From: an uncultured Granulicella sp.
Lineage (GTDB): Bacteria; Acidobacteriota; Terriglobia; Terriglobales; Acidobacteriaceae
Assembly: GCA_937873145.1 (NCBI GenBank)
Contig: CALMVK010000310.1
Location: 1-37,097 of the forward strand
Length of the DNA stretch: 37,097 nucleotides
Direction: 5' to 3'
Positions 1 through 8,016 of the stretch are shown in pieces. The notes beneath the pieces are model-generated. The model ran no database searches, was not told where the DNA came from, and saw nothing but the letters and a program-made list of their open reading frames with translations. Both the position numbers and the translations under genes were made by a program. Position 1 is the stretch's first letter. The number at the start of each line of letters is the position of its first letter.

Positions 1-753
1 GTCGCCAACCCCGCCGTCGACGCCCACGGCAACGTCTACGCCACCCTCTCCGGCTCGCGCGGCCAGCAGACCCCCGTCTCCATCTTCCGCATCGCCCCTG
101 CGCCCGAGGGCGTCACGCACGAACTCCGCCCCTTTGTTCGCGATCTGCTCAACCCCACCGGCCTCGCCTTCGGCCCCGACGGCCTGCTTTACGTCAGCTC
201 ACGCGCCGAAGGCATCGTCTATCGCGTCGGCCACTCCGGCATCGCGCAGGTCTACGCCGAGGGCCTCGGCATCGCTACCGGCATCGCCTTCGACCCCGCC
301 GGTGACCTCTACGTCGGCGACCGCTCCGGAACCATCTTCAAAATCCGCACCCCATCCGCCACCCAAAACCAGGAGACCTTCGTCTTCGCCACGCTTGAGC
401 CCTCCATCTCCGCCTACCACCTCGCGTTTTCAAGCGACGGCACCCTTTACGTCACCGGCCCCACCACCGCCTCCAACCAGGTCATCCACGCCATCGACCG
501 TGACGGCAACGCCAGCATCTTCTTCCGTGGGCTAGGCCGCGCCCAGGGCCTCACCTTCGATCGCGCCGACAACCTCTACGTCGCCGCCTCGCTCGCCGGC
601 GACCGCGGCATCGTGCGCATCACACCCTCGCGCGAGGCCTCCGTCGTCGTCTCCGGCTCGAACCTCGTCGGGCTCTGCCTGCTGCCCAACGGCAAAGCCG
701 CGCTTGCCACCCGCGACGCCGTCTACGAGGTCGCGCTCGACTTTGCGGACTAA
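1..753 (+). CDS. Beta-propeller protein (SMP-30/NHL-like), 5' end outside window
   Basis: The frame is open from the first base to a TAA at 751-753, giving 250 residues with no start, so the gene begins upstream of the window. The protein shows at least five repeated propeller blades. Each has a Gly-Leu/Ile-Ala/Thr-Phe-Asp turn followed by a Gly-x-Leu-Tyr-Val strand, for example LAFGPDGLLYVSS, IAFDPAGDLYVGD and LTFDRADNLYVAA. This is the pattern of NHL/SMP-30/gluconolactonase-like propellers, which are often exported and bind sugars or lactones. No catalytic residues can be assigned on the visible part. The stop lies 47 bases before cinA on the same strand, so the two may be co-transcribed. 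The fold is fairly sure; the function is unknown. Confidence 0.75.
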   Translation, partial: VANPAVDAHGNVYATLSGSRGQQTPVSIFRIAPAPEGVTHELRPFVRDLLNPTGLAFGPDGLLYVSSRAEGIVYRVGHSGIAQVYAEGLGIATGIAFDPAGDLYVGDRSGTIFKIRTPSATQNQETFVFATLEPSISAYHLAFSSDGTLYVTGPTTASNQVIHAIDRDGNASIFFRGLGRAQGLTFDRADNLYVAASLAGDRGIVRITPSREASVVVSGSNLVGLCLLPNGKAALATRDAVYEVALDFAD

Positions 754-800
754 CCCCGCTTGCACGCCGCCTGACCCCGCTCGCGCGCATCCTAACCAAC

Positions 801-2054
801 ATGCTCGCTGAAATCATCGCCGTCGGCTCGGAGATGCTGACCCCTTTTCGCCAGGACACCAACTCCCTCTATCTCACCGCCCAGCTCAACGACCTCGGCG
901 TCCAGGTCGCCTTCAAAACTATCGTCGGCGACTCGCTCGAGCACCTCACCGGTGCCGCGCGCATGGCGCTCTCCCGCGCCGACCTCGTCCTCTTCTCCGG
1001 AGGCCTTGGCCCCACCGAGGACGACCTCACCCGCGAAGCCGCCGCCGCTGCACTCGGCATTGGCATGCGCCGCGACAACCCCACCTTCGTCTCGCTCCAG
1101 CGCCGTTTCGCCGAGCGCCGCATCCCCATGCCGCCCAACAACGCCAAGCAGGCCGACATCCTCGAAGGCGCCATCCTGCTCGATAACAAGAACGGCAGCG
1201 CCCCCGGCCAGTTCCTCCATACCCTTGTGGACGCGCAGCCGCGCACCATCATCCTGCTCCCGGGGCCTCCGAAAGAACTTAAGCCCATGTTCGCCGACCA
1301 GGTCAAGCCGCGTCTCGCCGCCACTTTGCCTCCGCGCTTTCTCGCCCGCCGCGAGCTCCGCATGGCCCTCATCCCGGAGTCCACCGTCGACGACCGCACC
1401 GCGCCTATCTATAAGCAGTACACCGACGTCGACACCACCATCCTGGCCCACAACGGCGAGATTCAGCTCCACTTTGAATGTGCGAAGCCGACCCTCGCCG
1501 AAGCGAAAGCTCGCGTCGACGCCCTCGCCGAAGCCATCGAGCACGAGATGACCGACGACATCTTCTCCTCGCACTCCGAGTCCCTCGACGAGGTCGTCCT
1601 GCTCATGCTCGGCATGCGCCACCTCACCCTGGCCGCCGCCGAAAGCTGCACCGGAGGCATGCTTGCCCAGCGCCTCACCGCCATCCCCGGCAGCTCGCGT
1701 TACTTCCTCGGCGGAGCTGTCGTCTACGCGGACGCCCTGAAAACCACCTTCGCCAACGTCTCTCAGGATCTCGTCCGCACCGAAGGCCCCGTGTCTGAAG
1801 CCGTCGCCCGCGCGCTCGCCGAGGGAATCCGCACCCGCACCGGATCCTCGATCGGCGTCGGCATCACAGGAATCGCGGGCCCCGGCCCAGGAACCGGCCC
1901 GGATGAAGGCAAGCCCATTGGACTCGTCTACATTGGCATCGCCGATGTCGACGGAACCCAGGTCAAAGAACTTCACCTCACCGGCGACCGCGAACGTATA
2001 CGCTGGTGGGCCACCCAGCACGCTCTTGAGCTGCTTCGCCGGCAGATGCTCTGA
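801..2054 (+). CDS. cinA: CinA-family protein (competence/damage-inducible; nicotinamide-nucleotide amidase domain)
   Basis: This 417-residue protein has the full two-domain CinA layout. Residues about 4-170 are the MoCF-biosynthesis-like domain, with FSGGLGPTEDDLTREA at 65-80 and LPGPPKELKPMF near 153-164. Residues about 265-415 are the CinA C-terminal domain, with the AAESCTGG signature at 279-286 and GITGIAGPGPGTG further on. In the family the C-terminal domain hydrolyses nicotinamide mononucleotide (pyridine nucleotide salvage) and the N-terminal domain can hydrolyse ADP-ribose. Length and motifs are complete. The start ATG at 801 gives the standard N-terminus reading EIIAVGSEML. The protein should be cytosolic. 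A 409-residue ORF antisense to it is a codon-bias shadow. Confidence 0.93.
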   Translation: MLAEIIAVGSEMLTPFRQDTNSLYLTAQLNDLGVQVAFKTIVGDSLEHLTGAARMALSRADLVLFSGGLGPTEDDLTREAAAAALGIGMRRDNPTFVSLQRRFAERRIPMPPNNAKQADILEGAILLDNKNGSAPGQFLHTLVDAQPRTIILLPGPPKELKPMFADQVKPRLAATLPPRFLARRELRMALIPESTVDDRTAPIYKQYTDVDTTILAHNGEIQLHFECAKPTLAEAKARVDALAEAIEHEMTDDIFSSHSESLDEVVLLMLGMRHLTLAAAESCTGGMLAQRLTAIPGSSRYFLGGAVVYADALKTTFANVSQDLVRTEGPVSEAVARALAEGIRTRTGSSIGVGITGIAGPGPGTGPDEGKPIGLVYIGIADVDGTQVKELHLTGDRERIRWWATQHALELLRRQML

Positions 2055-2160
2055 GAAAAATAGTGCCCACAGCTAAACAGCTTCTCTGCAACTCTGAACC
2101 TCGACCCTCCCCCAAAAATGTATGGAAAACCCGAAGCCAAATAGACTACAGTATGCATAG

Positions 2161-2337
2161 CTTCCGACGGGCTTCACACCGTCGGAAGGTTTGTGAAACC
2201 GCTTTACCTTACCAGGTAAAGCAGCGTTGCAATCCACCGCAAGGGTAGATGGATCGCAAGGTTGAACTTGACACTGATTCGTAGCAAGTTACATCCTCCT
2301 TTCAACGGGAATAACGGCCCTGTTCCTGCAGGGCCGT
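2161..2337 (+). ncRNA. Candidate structured RNA: run of five hairpins upstream of plsY
   Basis: The 464-base gap between cinA and plsY holds no credible ORF but a dense series of inverted repeats. Hairpin 1 pairs 2161-2170 with 2179-2188 (10 perfect pairs). Hairpin 2 pairs 2201-2209 with 2214-2222 (9 perfect pairs, loop TACC). Hairpin 3 pairs 2227-2238 with 2248-2259 (two mismatches). Hairpin 4 pairs 2265-2270 with 2285-2290. The last pairs 2314-2322 with 2329-2337 and resembles a terminator. The order suggests either a stand-alone small RNA or a cis-acting leader that ends in a terminator about 180 bases before plsY. I could not match it to tmRNA, SRP RNA, RNase P or a riboswitch class I know. 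From 2338 to 2518 I see only two small hairpins and the upstream region of plsY. Confidence 0.4.
2314..2337 (+). terminator. GC-rich hairpin, probable terminator
   Basis: ACGGCCCTG at 2314-2322 pairs perfectly with CAGGGCCGT at 2329-2337 across a 6-base loop. A moderately T-rich tail (GTTGCTTTTGG) follows. It closes the hairpin series after cinA and could end cinA read-through or the candidate RNA. Confidence 0.45.
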
Positions 2338-2518
2338 GTTGCTTTTGGCAACCTCGGTAGTTCTCCCCTGCTAAACCAAACGCGTATCATGAAGCCCCGT
2401 TGAAAGAACTTCTCCAGTCTCCCGGAGACAAATCCAAATTGGAATCCCGCGAAAGCTGCATCCCCGAAACCATCGACGCGCCCTCCACAGTTCATATTGA
2501 TAGACTCAGAGAGCACGT

Positions 2519-3139
2519 ATGAACCCTTGGCTTGTCTCCATTTCGCTCGCGTATCTGCTCGGCTCCATTCCGTTCGGCTATCTTCTCGTACGCTCCGTAC
2601 GCAAGCAGGATATTCGCGTCTCGGGAAGCGGCAACATCGGCGCCACGAACGTTGCGCGCTCCGGGGCCAAAGGCCTCGCTATGCTTACCTTGCTGCTCGA
2701 CGTGGCTAAAACCTTCCTTGCCGTTTTCGTCGCTCGCCATCTCGTCCCCGGCAACTTCGACTTCGCCGTCGTCGCTGCCGTGACTGCCATGCTTGGCTAC
2801 GTCTTTCCTGTTTGGCTCGGCTTCCGCGGCGGCAAAGGGGTCGCCGGCGGCCTTGGCGTCTTCTTCGCGCTGGTTCCCTGGATCGCCCTCTGCGCGCTAG
2901 GTGTCTTCCTGGTTGTCGTCACCACCAGCCGCTACGTCTCGCTCGCCTCGATCGCCGCCGCACTCTCCATCCCCATCATGAGCGGTCTCTTTCTGCGCCA
3001 TCCCAGCCCCATCACCATCGCCGGATTCCTCTTTATTCCTCTGCTCATCTGCGTACGCCACCAAAAGAACATTGAACGTCTCCGCTCCGGGACGGAAAGC
3101 CGATTCGGACGCGAGCGCGCCCGCAAGGTGGCCGCATGA
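2519..3139 (+). CDS. plsY: Acyl-phosphate:glycerol-3-phosphate acyltransferase PlsY
   Basis: PlsY transfers an acyl group from acyl phosphate to sn-glycerol-3-phosphate, the first acylation in phospholipid synthesis, at the inner membrane. The 206-residue protein has the family's membrane layout and its three signatures: GSIPFGYLL near residues 16-24, SGSGNIGATNVARS near 36-49, and the Gly-rich FRGGKGVAGGLG near 102-113. Length fits the family. The start at 2519 places the first membrane helix directly after MNPW. The gene overlaps gpsA by four bases (ATGA type), so the two are translationally coupled. GpsA makes the glycerol-3-phosphate that PlsY consumes. Confidence 0.96.
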   Translation: MNPWLVSISLAYLLGSIPFGYLLVRSVRKQDIRVSGSGNIGATNVARSGAKGLAMLTLLLDVAKTFLAVFVARHLVPGNFDFAVVAAVTAMLGYVFPVWLGFRGGKGVAGGLGVFFALVPWIALCALGVFLVVVTTSRYVSLASIAAALSIPIMSGLFLRHPSPITIAGFLFIPLLICVRHQKNIERLRSGTESRFGRERARKVAA

Positions 3140-4128
3140 GCCGCATCGCTATTCTCGGTGCCGGTGCCTGGGGCACCGCTCTCACCATCTCGCTCGCCCG
3201 CCGCGGAGGCCACCAGCTTACTCTTTGGGCACACTCCGTCCCGCTTGCCGACCAGCTCGCCGAGACCGGCGAAAATTTACCGTATCTGCCAGGCTTCACC
3301 CTACCCGCCGATGTCGCCGTAACCTCCGATCTGCCTGCCGCCATCTTCGAGGCCGACCTTCTGCTCTGCGTCACGCCCTCCCGGCACCTGCGCGAAACCA
3401 TCGCCGAGATCGCCCCTCTGCTCACTCGTAACCAGATCCTGGTCTCTGCCAGCAAGGGTCTTGAGCACACCAGCTTCCTGCGCATGACCCAAGTCTTCGC
3501 CTCCATCGCCAACAATCCCTGCGCTGTCCTCAGCGGACCCTCCTTCGCCCACGAGGTCGCGGCCGGCCTGCCGACCGCCATCGTCATTGCTTCCTCTCGC
3601 TCTGAGATCGCGCAGGCCATTCAGCGTGACTTTGCCTCACCTACCCTGCGCCTCTACACTAACGACGACGTTCCCGGAGTCGAGCTCGGCGGCGCGCTTA
3701 AAAACGTCATCGCCCTCGCTTGTGGCGTCAGTCAAGGCCTTGGCCTCGGCCTCAACACCTCCGCCGCGCTCATTACCCGCGGCATCGCCGAGATCACCCG
3801 CCTCGCCGTTGCCTGCGGCGGCCGTCGCCAGACGCTCGCCGGTCTAACCGGTGTCGGCGACCTCGTCCTTACCTGCACCGGTGCCCTCAGCCGCAACCGC
3901 TCCGTCGGCATCGAGCTTGGCAAAGGCCGCCGCCTCTCTGACGTTCTCACCGGCATGAACGGCAAGATCGCCGAAGGTGTCTCCTCCACCGCAGCCGCCC
4001 TCGGACTCGCCGCACGTTACGGCGTTGAAATGCCCATTATTCAGCAGGTAGATGACATCCTAGAAGGAAACAAGAGCCCGCGCGAGGCGATCCGCGAACT
4101 CATGTCGCGTCCCGGTCGCGACGAGTAA
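3136..4128 (+). CDS. gpsA: NAD(P)-dependent glycerol-3-phosphate dehydrogenase
   Basis: GpsA reduces dihydroxyacetone phosphate to sn-glycerol-3-phosphate for phospholipid headgroups, in the cytosol. The 330-residue protein opens with the Rossmann nucleotide-binding motif GAGAWGTA (residues 8-15). The conserved SASKGLE (104-110), GPSFAHE (134-140), the active-site lysine in GGALKNV (Lys189) and GLTGVGDLVLTC follow. Length matches the family. The start ATG sits inside the plsY stop overlap, an operon arrangement that joins supply of glycerol-3-phosphate to its first acylation. The 230 bases after it, up to 4358, hold no ORF or clear hairpin that I can support. Confidence 0.97.
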   Translation: MSRIAILGAGAWGTALTISLARRGGHQLTLWAHSVPLADQLAETGENLPYLPGFTLPADVAVTSDLPAAIFEADLLLCVTPSRHLRETIAEIAPLLTRNQILVSASKGLEHTSFLRMTQVFASIANNPCAVLSGPSFAHEVAAGLPTAIVIASSRSEIAQAIQRDFASPTLRLYTNDDVPGVELGGALKNVIALACGVSQGLGLGLNTSAALITRGIAEITRLAVACGGRRQTLAGLTGVGDLVLTCTGALSRNRSVGIELGKGRRLSDVLTGMNGKIAEGVSSTAAALGLAARYGVEMPIIQQVDDILEGNKSPREAIRELMSRPGRDE

Positions 4129-4358
4129 TAGAAGCAGTTACGCCGTAAACCTGAACCATGACTGTTTCTTCGGCGTCGGTAGTAGTAAGCGATCGCTCGC
4201 CGCTTGCAACGGCCAACAGTGCAGTATCGTCAGCACCGCCAAGGGTGGTACAGCCTGGATGCCGTTTGCAACATCCTAGACGGTGTGGCAGGGGATGACC
4301 TCGTGTGAGAGGTCCGCACAACCTTCCGCAAATCCTAAGAAAAGGCTGACTCCTAACC

Positions 4359-5444
4359 ATGCCGAATTACCTGATGTACCGGGACGATCTGGAAACGATC
4401 GCTCCCGATGAAACTGAAACCAAGCAGAAAATTGTTGAGTTGATGACCGGGGGAATGGAGTTGGCGCGCCAAAAGTATGGTCGTTCCGTGCGTATCTCGC
4501 ATGCCAAAGCTCACGCTCTGCTGAAGGGCGAGCTTACCGTGCAGGCTGGTCTGCCACGGGAGTTGGCCCAGGGTCTGTTTGCGCAACCCGGCCGGTATGA
4601 GGTTTTGGTCCGGATGGCGCAGCAGCCAGGCGAGCTGCTTGATGATTCGAAGCTTTCAACCGATCGCGGCATGTCGGTGAAGGTATTAGGCGTCAACGGA
4701 TCAAAGCTCGAGGGGCATACGGCGACCACGCAGGATTGGGTCTTCGACGTTGGCAAACAGTTTCTTGCCGGAGGCATGAAAGAGTTTCTGCAGGCATTCA
4801 AGCCGAATGCGGAGATCGCCCCCAAGCTCTCGGAGAGCGTCAAGGGAGCCGTCTCAGCTACGGCGCGAGCAACGAATACTGTACTGAATGCCGTCGGAGT
4901 GAACTCGGAAAAGCTCGCCTTTTACGGTCATCCCATCGTTCATCCGGCCAGTGAGGAGTACTTCTCACAGACGGCGTTTCGCTATGGTAACTACGTCGCC
5001 AAGTTGGGCTTCTTTCCCGTCTCTCCAGGCCTGAAGGCGTTGCAGGATCAGCCCTTCGATCCTCAAACTCCCGATGCTCTGCGGGAGGCGATGAATGCCT
5101 TTTTCAAGAACAATCCAGCCGAGTTCGAGATGCGTGTGCAACTCAACACCGGATTGGACGAGATGTCGATTGAGGATGCGCAGGCAGCGTGGCCGGAGAC
5201 AGAGTCCCAGTATCGGACGGTCGCCAAACTGGTCATCCCCGCGCAAACCGCATGGGATCCTGCGAAGGATGGCTACTATGAAGATCTTTCGTTCTCGCCC
5301 GCCCACTCTCTTGTCGCGCATCGTCCCCTGGGTGGAATCAATCGAGCGCGTCTACTTGCCTACACCATGCTTGCAGCGCGGCGCCTTGCGGATAACGGCA
5401 AGTCGGTCGAGCTGCCTACGAGCCTTGCTGAGGTTCCAGCGTAA
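4359..5444 (+). CDS. Catalase-like heme protein (y4iL-type)
   Basis: The 361-residue protein is related to catalases but is shorter. The distal region ISHAKAHALLKGELTV (near residues 46-61) matches the catalase His-Ala-Lys-Gly segment that carries the distal histidine, and TDRGMSVKVLG (near 109-119) matches the strand after it. Near the end, HSLVAHRPLGGINRARLL matches the catalase HRPLGGINRLR segment. I cannot find the usual R-x-F-x-Y motif that carries the proximal heme tyrosine, so the axial ligand and activity are uncertain. Such proteins are annotated as catalase-like heme proteins and may be peroxidases rather than true catalases. It stands 66 bases before a short-chain dehydrogenase on the same strand. 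Codon use is less C-rich than in gpsA, which could reflect transfer. Confidence 0.75.
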   Translation: MPNYLMYRDDLETIAPDETETKQKIVELMTGGMELARQKYGRSVRISHAKAHALLKGELTVQAGLPRELAQGLFAQPGRYEVLVRMAQQPGELLDDSKLSTDRGMSVKVLGVNGSKLEGHTATTQDWVFDVGKQFLAGGMKEFLQAFKPNAEIAPKLSESVKGAVSATARATNTVLNAVGVNSEKLAFYGHPIVHPASEEYFSQTAFRYGNYVAKLGFFPVSPGLKALQDQPFDPQTPDALREAMNAFFKNNPAEFEMRVQLNTGLDEMSIEDAQAAWPETESQYRTVAKLVIPAQTAWDPAKDGYYEDLSFSPAHSLVAHRPLGGINRARLLAYTMLAARRLADNGKSVELPTSLAEVPA

Positions 5445-5510
5445 CCAGGTTTGGCTCAACTAACGTCTCGCGCTACGTAAATTGTTCTCGCACATATTCA
5501 AAGGAGTTTT

Positions 5511-6407
5511 ATGCCATCCGATCTTTTTACTATGCAGGATCCGCGTTCCCAGTACCCCGGCCCACCGTCGGACGTCGAGCTCCAGTCTGCCCCCGCAACC
5601 CAGCAAGCCATGAGCGAAAAACCTGATTGCGGTGAGTCCTCTTACAAAGGTTCTGGTCGACTCGCCGGCCGTAAGGCGCTACTCACCGGTGCCGACTCTG
5701 GCATTGGTCGCGCTGCTGCCATTGCCTTCGCGCGTGAAGGTGCCGATGTCGCCATCTGCTATCTTCCTGCTGAACAGGAAGACGCGGAAGAGGTAGCCAA
5801 TTACATTCGCGAGGCCGGCCGTAAAGCCGTGCTTCTTCCCGGAGATGTCTCTCATGAAGGCTTCTGCCAGCGTCTGGTTGCCGATGCCATCGCTCAGCTT
5901 GGCGGGCTCGACATCCTGGTCAACAACGCTGGCCGCATGGGAAAGACCGAAGGCCTGCTTGAAACATCCACGGAGCGCTTCGACACTCTGATGAAGACGA
6001 ACGTGTATTCGATCTTCTGGATCACGAAGGCTGCGGTGCCGCACCTCAAACCTGGGGCTTCGATCATCAACACCACCAGCATTCAGGGTTACGACCCTAC
6101 CCCGAGTATCTTCGACTATGCCATGACCAAAGCAGCCATCGCCAATTTCACCAAGGGGCTAAGCGAGCCACTGATGGAAAAGCATGGCATTCGGATCAAT
6201 GCGGTTGCTCCAGGTCCCATCTGGACTCCATTGCAGGAAGCCGACGGCAGCAAAGACAAACTTAAAAAGCTTGGCCAGACGACCTGTTACAAACGACCCG
6301 GTCAGCCGGTTGAACTTGCACCCGTATACGTTCTGCTCGCCTCGCAGGAGTCCAGTTACACCACAGGCGAGATCTATGGCGTCACTGGCGGCATGGGCAT
6401 CGCATAG
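5511..6407 (+). CDS. Short-chain dehydrogenase/reductase, YghA-like
   Basis: This 298-residue NAD(P)-dependent oxidoreductase has the classical SDR fold: TGADSGIGR cofactor motif (59-67), VNNAG (137-141), and the catalytic triad Ser190, Tyr203 and Lys207 in FDYAMTKAA. The roughly 50-residue N-terminal lead, with YPGPPSD and SYKGSGRLAGRKALLTG, is typical of the YghA/glucose-and-ribitol-dehydrogenase-like branch, which is often stress-induced. The start ATG at 5511 is preceded by a strong AAAGGAG ribosome site. The natural substrate is unknown. It lies between the catalase-like gene and the photolyase homologue, so an oxidative or light-stress role is plausible but inferred from context only. 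Confidence 0.85.
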   Translation: MPSDLFTMQDPRSQYPGPPSDVELQSAPATQQAMSEKPDCGESSYKGSGRLAGRKALLTGADSGIGRAAAIAFAREGADVAICYLPAEQEDAEEVANYIREAGRKAVLLPGDVSHEGFCQRLVADAIAQLGGLDILVNNAGRMGKTEGLLETSTERFDTLMKTNVYSIFWITKAAVPHLKPGASIINTTSIQGYDPTPSIFDYAMTKAAIANFTKGLSEPLMEKHGIRINAVAPGPIWTPLQEADGSKDKLKKLGQTTCYKRPGQPVELAPVYVLLASQESSYTTGEIYGVTGGMGIA

Positions 6408-6479
6408 GCTCGCGCTTTGAACACACGCACAGGTCCTCCGCTCCGCAAAACGTGTGCGCGATGCAGCAGCTAGTCTGGA

Positions 6480-7802
6480 ATGATGACCAGTCAAGATCTA
6501 AAGAATTTGCAGGGACGGCAAGCGATTGTGTCGACCCTGCAAACCCTCTTCCCTCATCTCACAGCGTCGGATGTCGCTGTTAGCGCAACACGGGGTGGCC
6601 GTGTAGCAGCGGAAGCCATGCTTGCCGCTGTAAAGCCTCAGAACTACGAGCGCACGCGCAACTTCCTCACTGGCGATGTGACCCACTTATCTGCTTACCT
6701 TCGTCATGGAGTGTTGACCTTGGCGGAGGTACGTGACGATGCTCTACGCCGGGTACGCAACCCCCATGAAGCCGGCAAGCTGATCAACGAGTATGCCTGG
6801 CGAGACTACTGGCAGAGGCTCTACGAGCAGATCGGCGAAGGTATTTGGCAGGATCGCGAAGCCTGGAAGACCGGCTATCCTGCTTCCGCCTACCAGGAGC
6901 AGCTTCCCGCCGACATCCCCGACAGCACTACAACGCTTCGTTGCATCGATAGCTTTACACAAGACTTGCAGCAAACCGGTTACCTGCACAACCATGTACG
7001 GATGTGGTTCGCCGCGTACCTGGTGCATTGGCGAAGAATACGCTGGCAAGCCGGTGCCTACTGGTTTCTTGAGCACCTCATCGATGGCGATCCGGCAAGC
7101 AACAATCTCTCCTGGCAGTGGGTTGCTTCCACCTTCGCCGCCAAGCCGTACTTCTTCAATCGCGAGAACCTCGAGCGCTACACCGACGGAATCTACTGCC
7201 GGAACTGTCCGCACGCCCAGGCACGGACCTGCCCGTTCGAGCACGATTATGAGGCGTTGGAGCAGACCCTCTTTCCCCGTCTTCACATGCCGGTTGAGGC
7301 CAACGCGATGCCTTCCCCGCCTCACCCTTTTATTCCCAACGCCAAGAGGTCCTCGTCCAAGGCCTCTGGCAAACCGTTACTGTGGGTTCACACGGATGCT
7401 CTCAACCCGAAATCACCGATGCTGCTGGCTCATCCAGACAGCTACAGCGTGTTTGTCTGGGATCGGCAGTGGATTGTAGAAAGCGAGATCCGTCTGAAAC
7501 GCCTGGTGTTTCTCGCCGAGTGTCTTCAAGAGATGCCAGGCACGCTTGAGCTTCGTGTCGGTGATCCGGCTGTGGAGGTGCTCGCCGCAAGCCGTGCCGC
7601 CGGAGCCGAGTATGTCCTCGCGCAGCGTACACCCGATCCCCGCCTGCTCGCCGCTTCCACCGAGATTGAGAAGCATCTTCCGGTAGTTTGGTACGATCCG
7701 CCGCCCTTTGTTGAATCGGTACGTGGCTTCGATCTAAAGCGCTTTTCGCGCTACTGGCAACGCGCTCAAAGCTCCGCGATGCAGCTCACCCGCTCGCACT
7801 GA
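6480..7802 (+). CDS. Photolyase/cryptochrome homologue with swapped domain order
   Basis: Residues about 35-235 match the FAD-binding helical domain of DNA photolyases and cryptochromes: LSAYLRHGVL (70-79), WRDYW (107-111), HNHVRMWFAAYLV (170-182), and IDGDPASNNLSWQW (201-214), equivalent to the D-G-D-x-A-x-N...WQW signature. The usual N-terminal alpha/beta (antenna) domain is absent in front. Instead residues about 299-428 look like that domain at the C-terminus. There, LLWVHTDALNPKSPML resembles the WFRRDLRLxDNxAL start, a GDPAVEVL strand follows, and RFSRYWQR resembles the TPFxKxW linker. Cysteines 240, 243 and 251 (C-x2-C-x7-C) follow the FAD domain, with Cys155 near its start, so a metal or Fe-S site is possible. 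Function (CPD or 6-4 repair, or light sensing) cannot be assigned. Two ATG codons stand at 6480 and 6483. Confidence 0.8.
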   Translation: MMTSQDLKNLQGRQAIVSTLQTLFPHLTASDVAVSATRGGRVAAEAMLAAVKPQNYERTRNFLTGDVTHLSAYLRHGVLTLAEVRDDALRRVRNPHEAGKLINEYAWRDYWQRLYEQIGEGIWQDREAWKTGYPASAYQEQLPADIPDSTTTLRCIDSFTQDLQQTGYLHNHVRMWFAAYLVHWRRIRWQAGAYWFLEHLIDGDPASNNLSWQWVASTFAAKPYFFNRENLERYTDGIYCRNCPHAQARTCPFEHDYEALEQTLFPRLHMPVEANAMPSPPHPFIPNAKRSSSKASGKPLLWVHTDALNPKSPMLLAHPDSYSVFVWDRQWIVESEIRLKRLVFLAECLQEMPGTLELRVGDPAVEVLAASRAAGAEYVLAQRTPDPRLLAASTEIEKHLPVVWYDPPPFVESVRGFDLKRFSRYWQRAQSSAMQLTRSH

Positions 7803-7889
7803 TCAGAATGACTTAGCTTGAGTGCTGAATTTTTGAAATAATAAGGTGTAGAGGAGAGAATCCTCTTTCTCTTTAGTTAGAGATTCATT

Positions 7890-7903
7890 CTAAGTCGACT
7901 TAG
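7890..7903. repeat. 14-bp perfect palindrome
   Basis: CTAAGTCGACTTAG is its own reverse complement. It lies in the gap between two convergent genes, 30 bases before a long hairpin. It could be a protein-binding site or simply part of the terminator region; nothing decides between these. Confidence 0.4.
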
Positions 7904-7932
7904 GTTTGCCTGCACAGTCGTTTGCGTGCAGA

Positions 7933-7967
7933 ACCTCATCGTTCGTGTACAACACGAACGATGAGGT
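7933..7967. terminator. Long hairpin between convergent genes, probable bidirectional terminator
   Basis: Bases 7933-7947 pair perfectly with 7953-7967 (15 pairs, one more possible) across a tiny loop. The hairpin lies between the photolyase homologue (plus) and the TIGR03118-like gene (minus), whose stops face each other. T-runs are short on both sides, so termination may need a factor. Confidence 0.65.
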
Positions 7968-8016
7968 CGTCTTTCCGATCTAAAAGCCACGCCGCTCAAG
8001 GAGGCCCAAGAGGGCG

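Noticed and set aside
792-2021. 409-codon minus-strand ORF opposite cinA
   Set aside because: It is a codon-bias shadow: no recognisable domain, rich in Gly/Glu/Ala/Asp, and fully antisense to an intact cinA.
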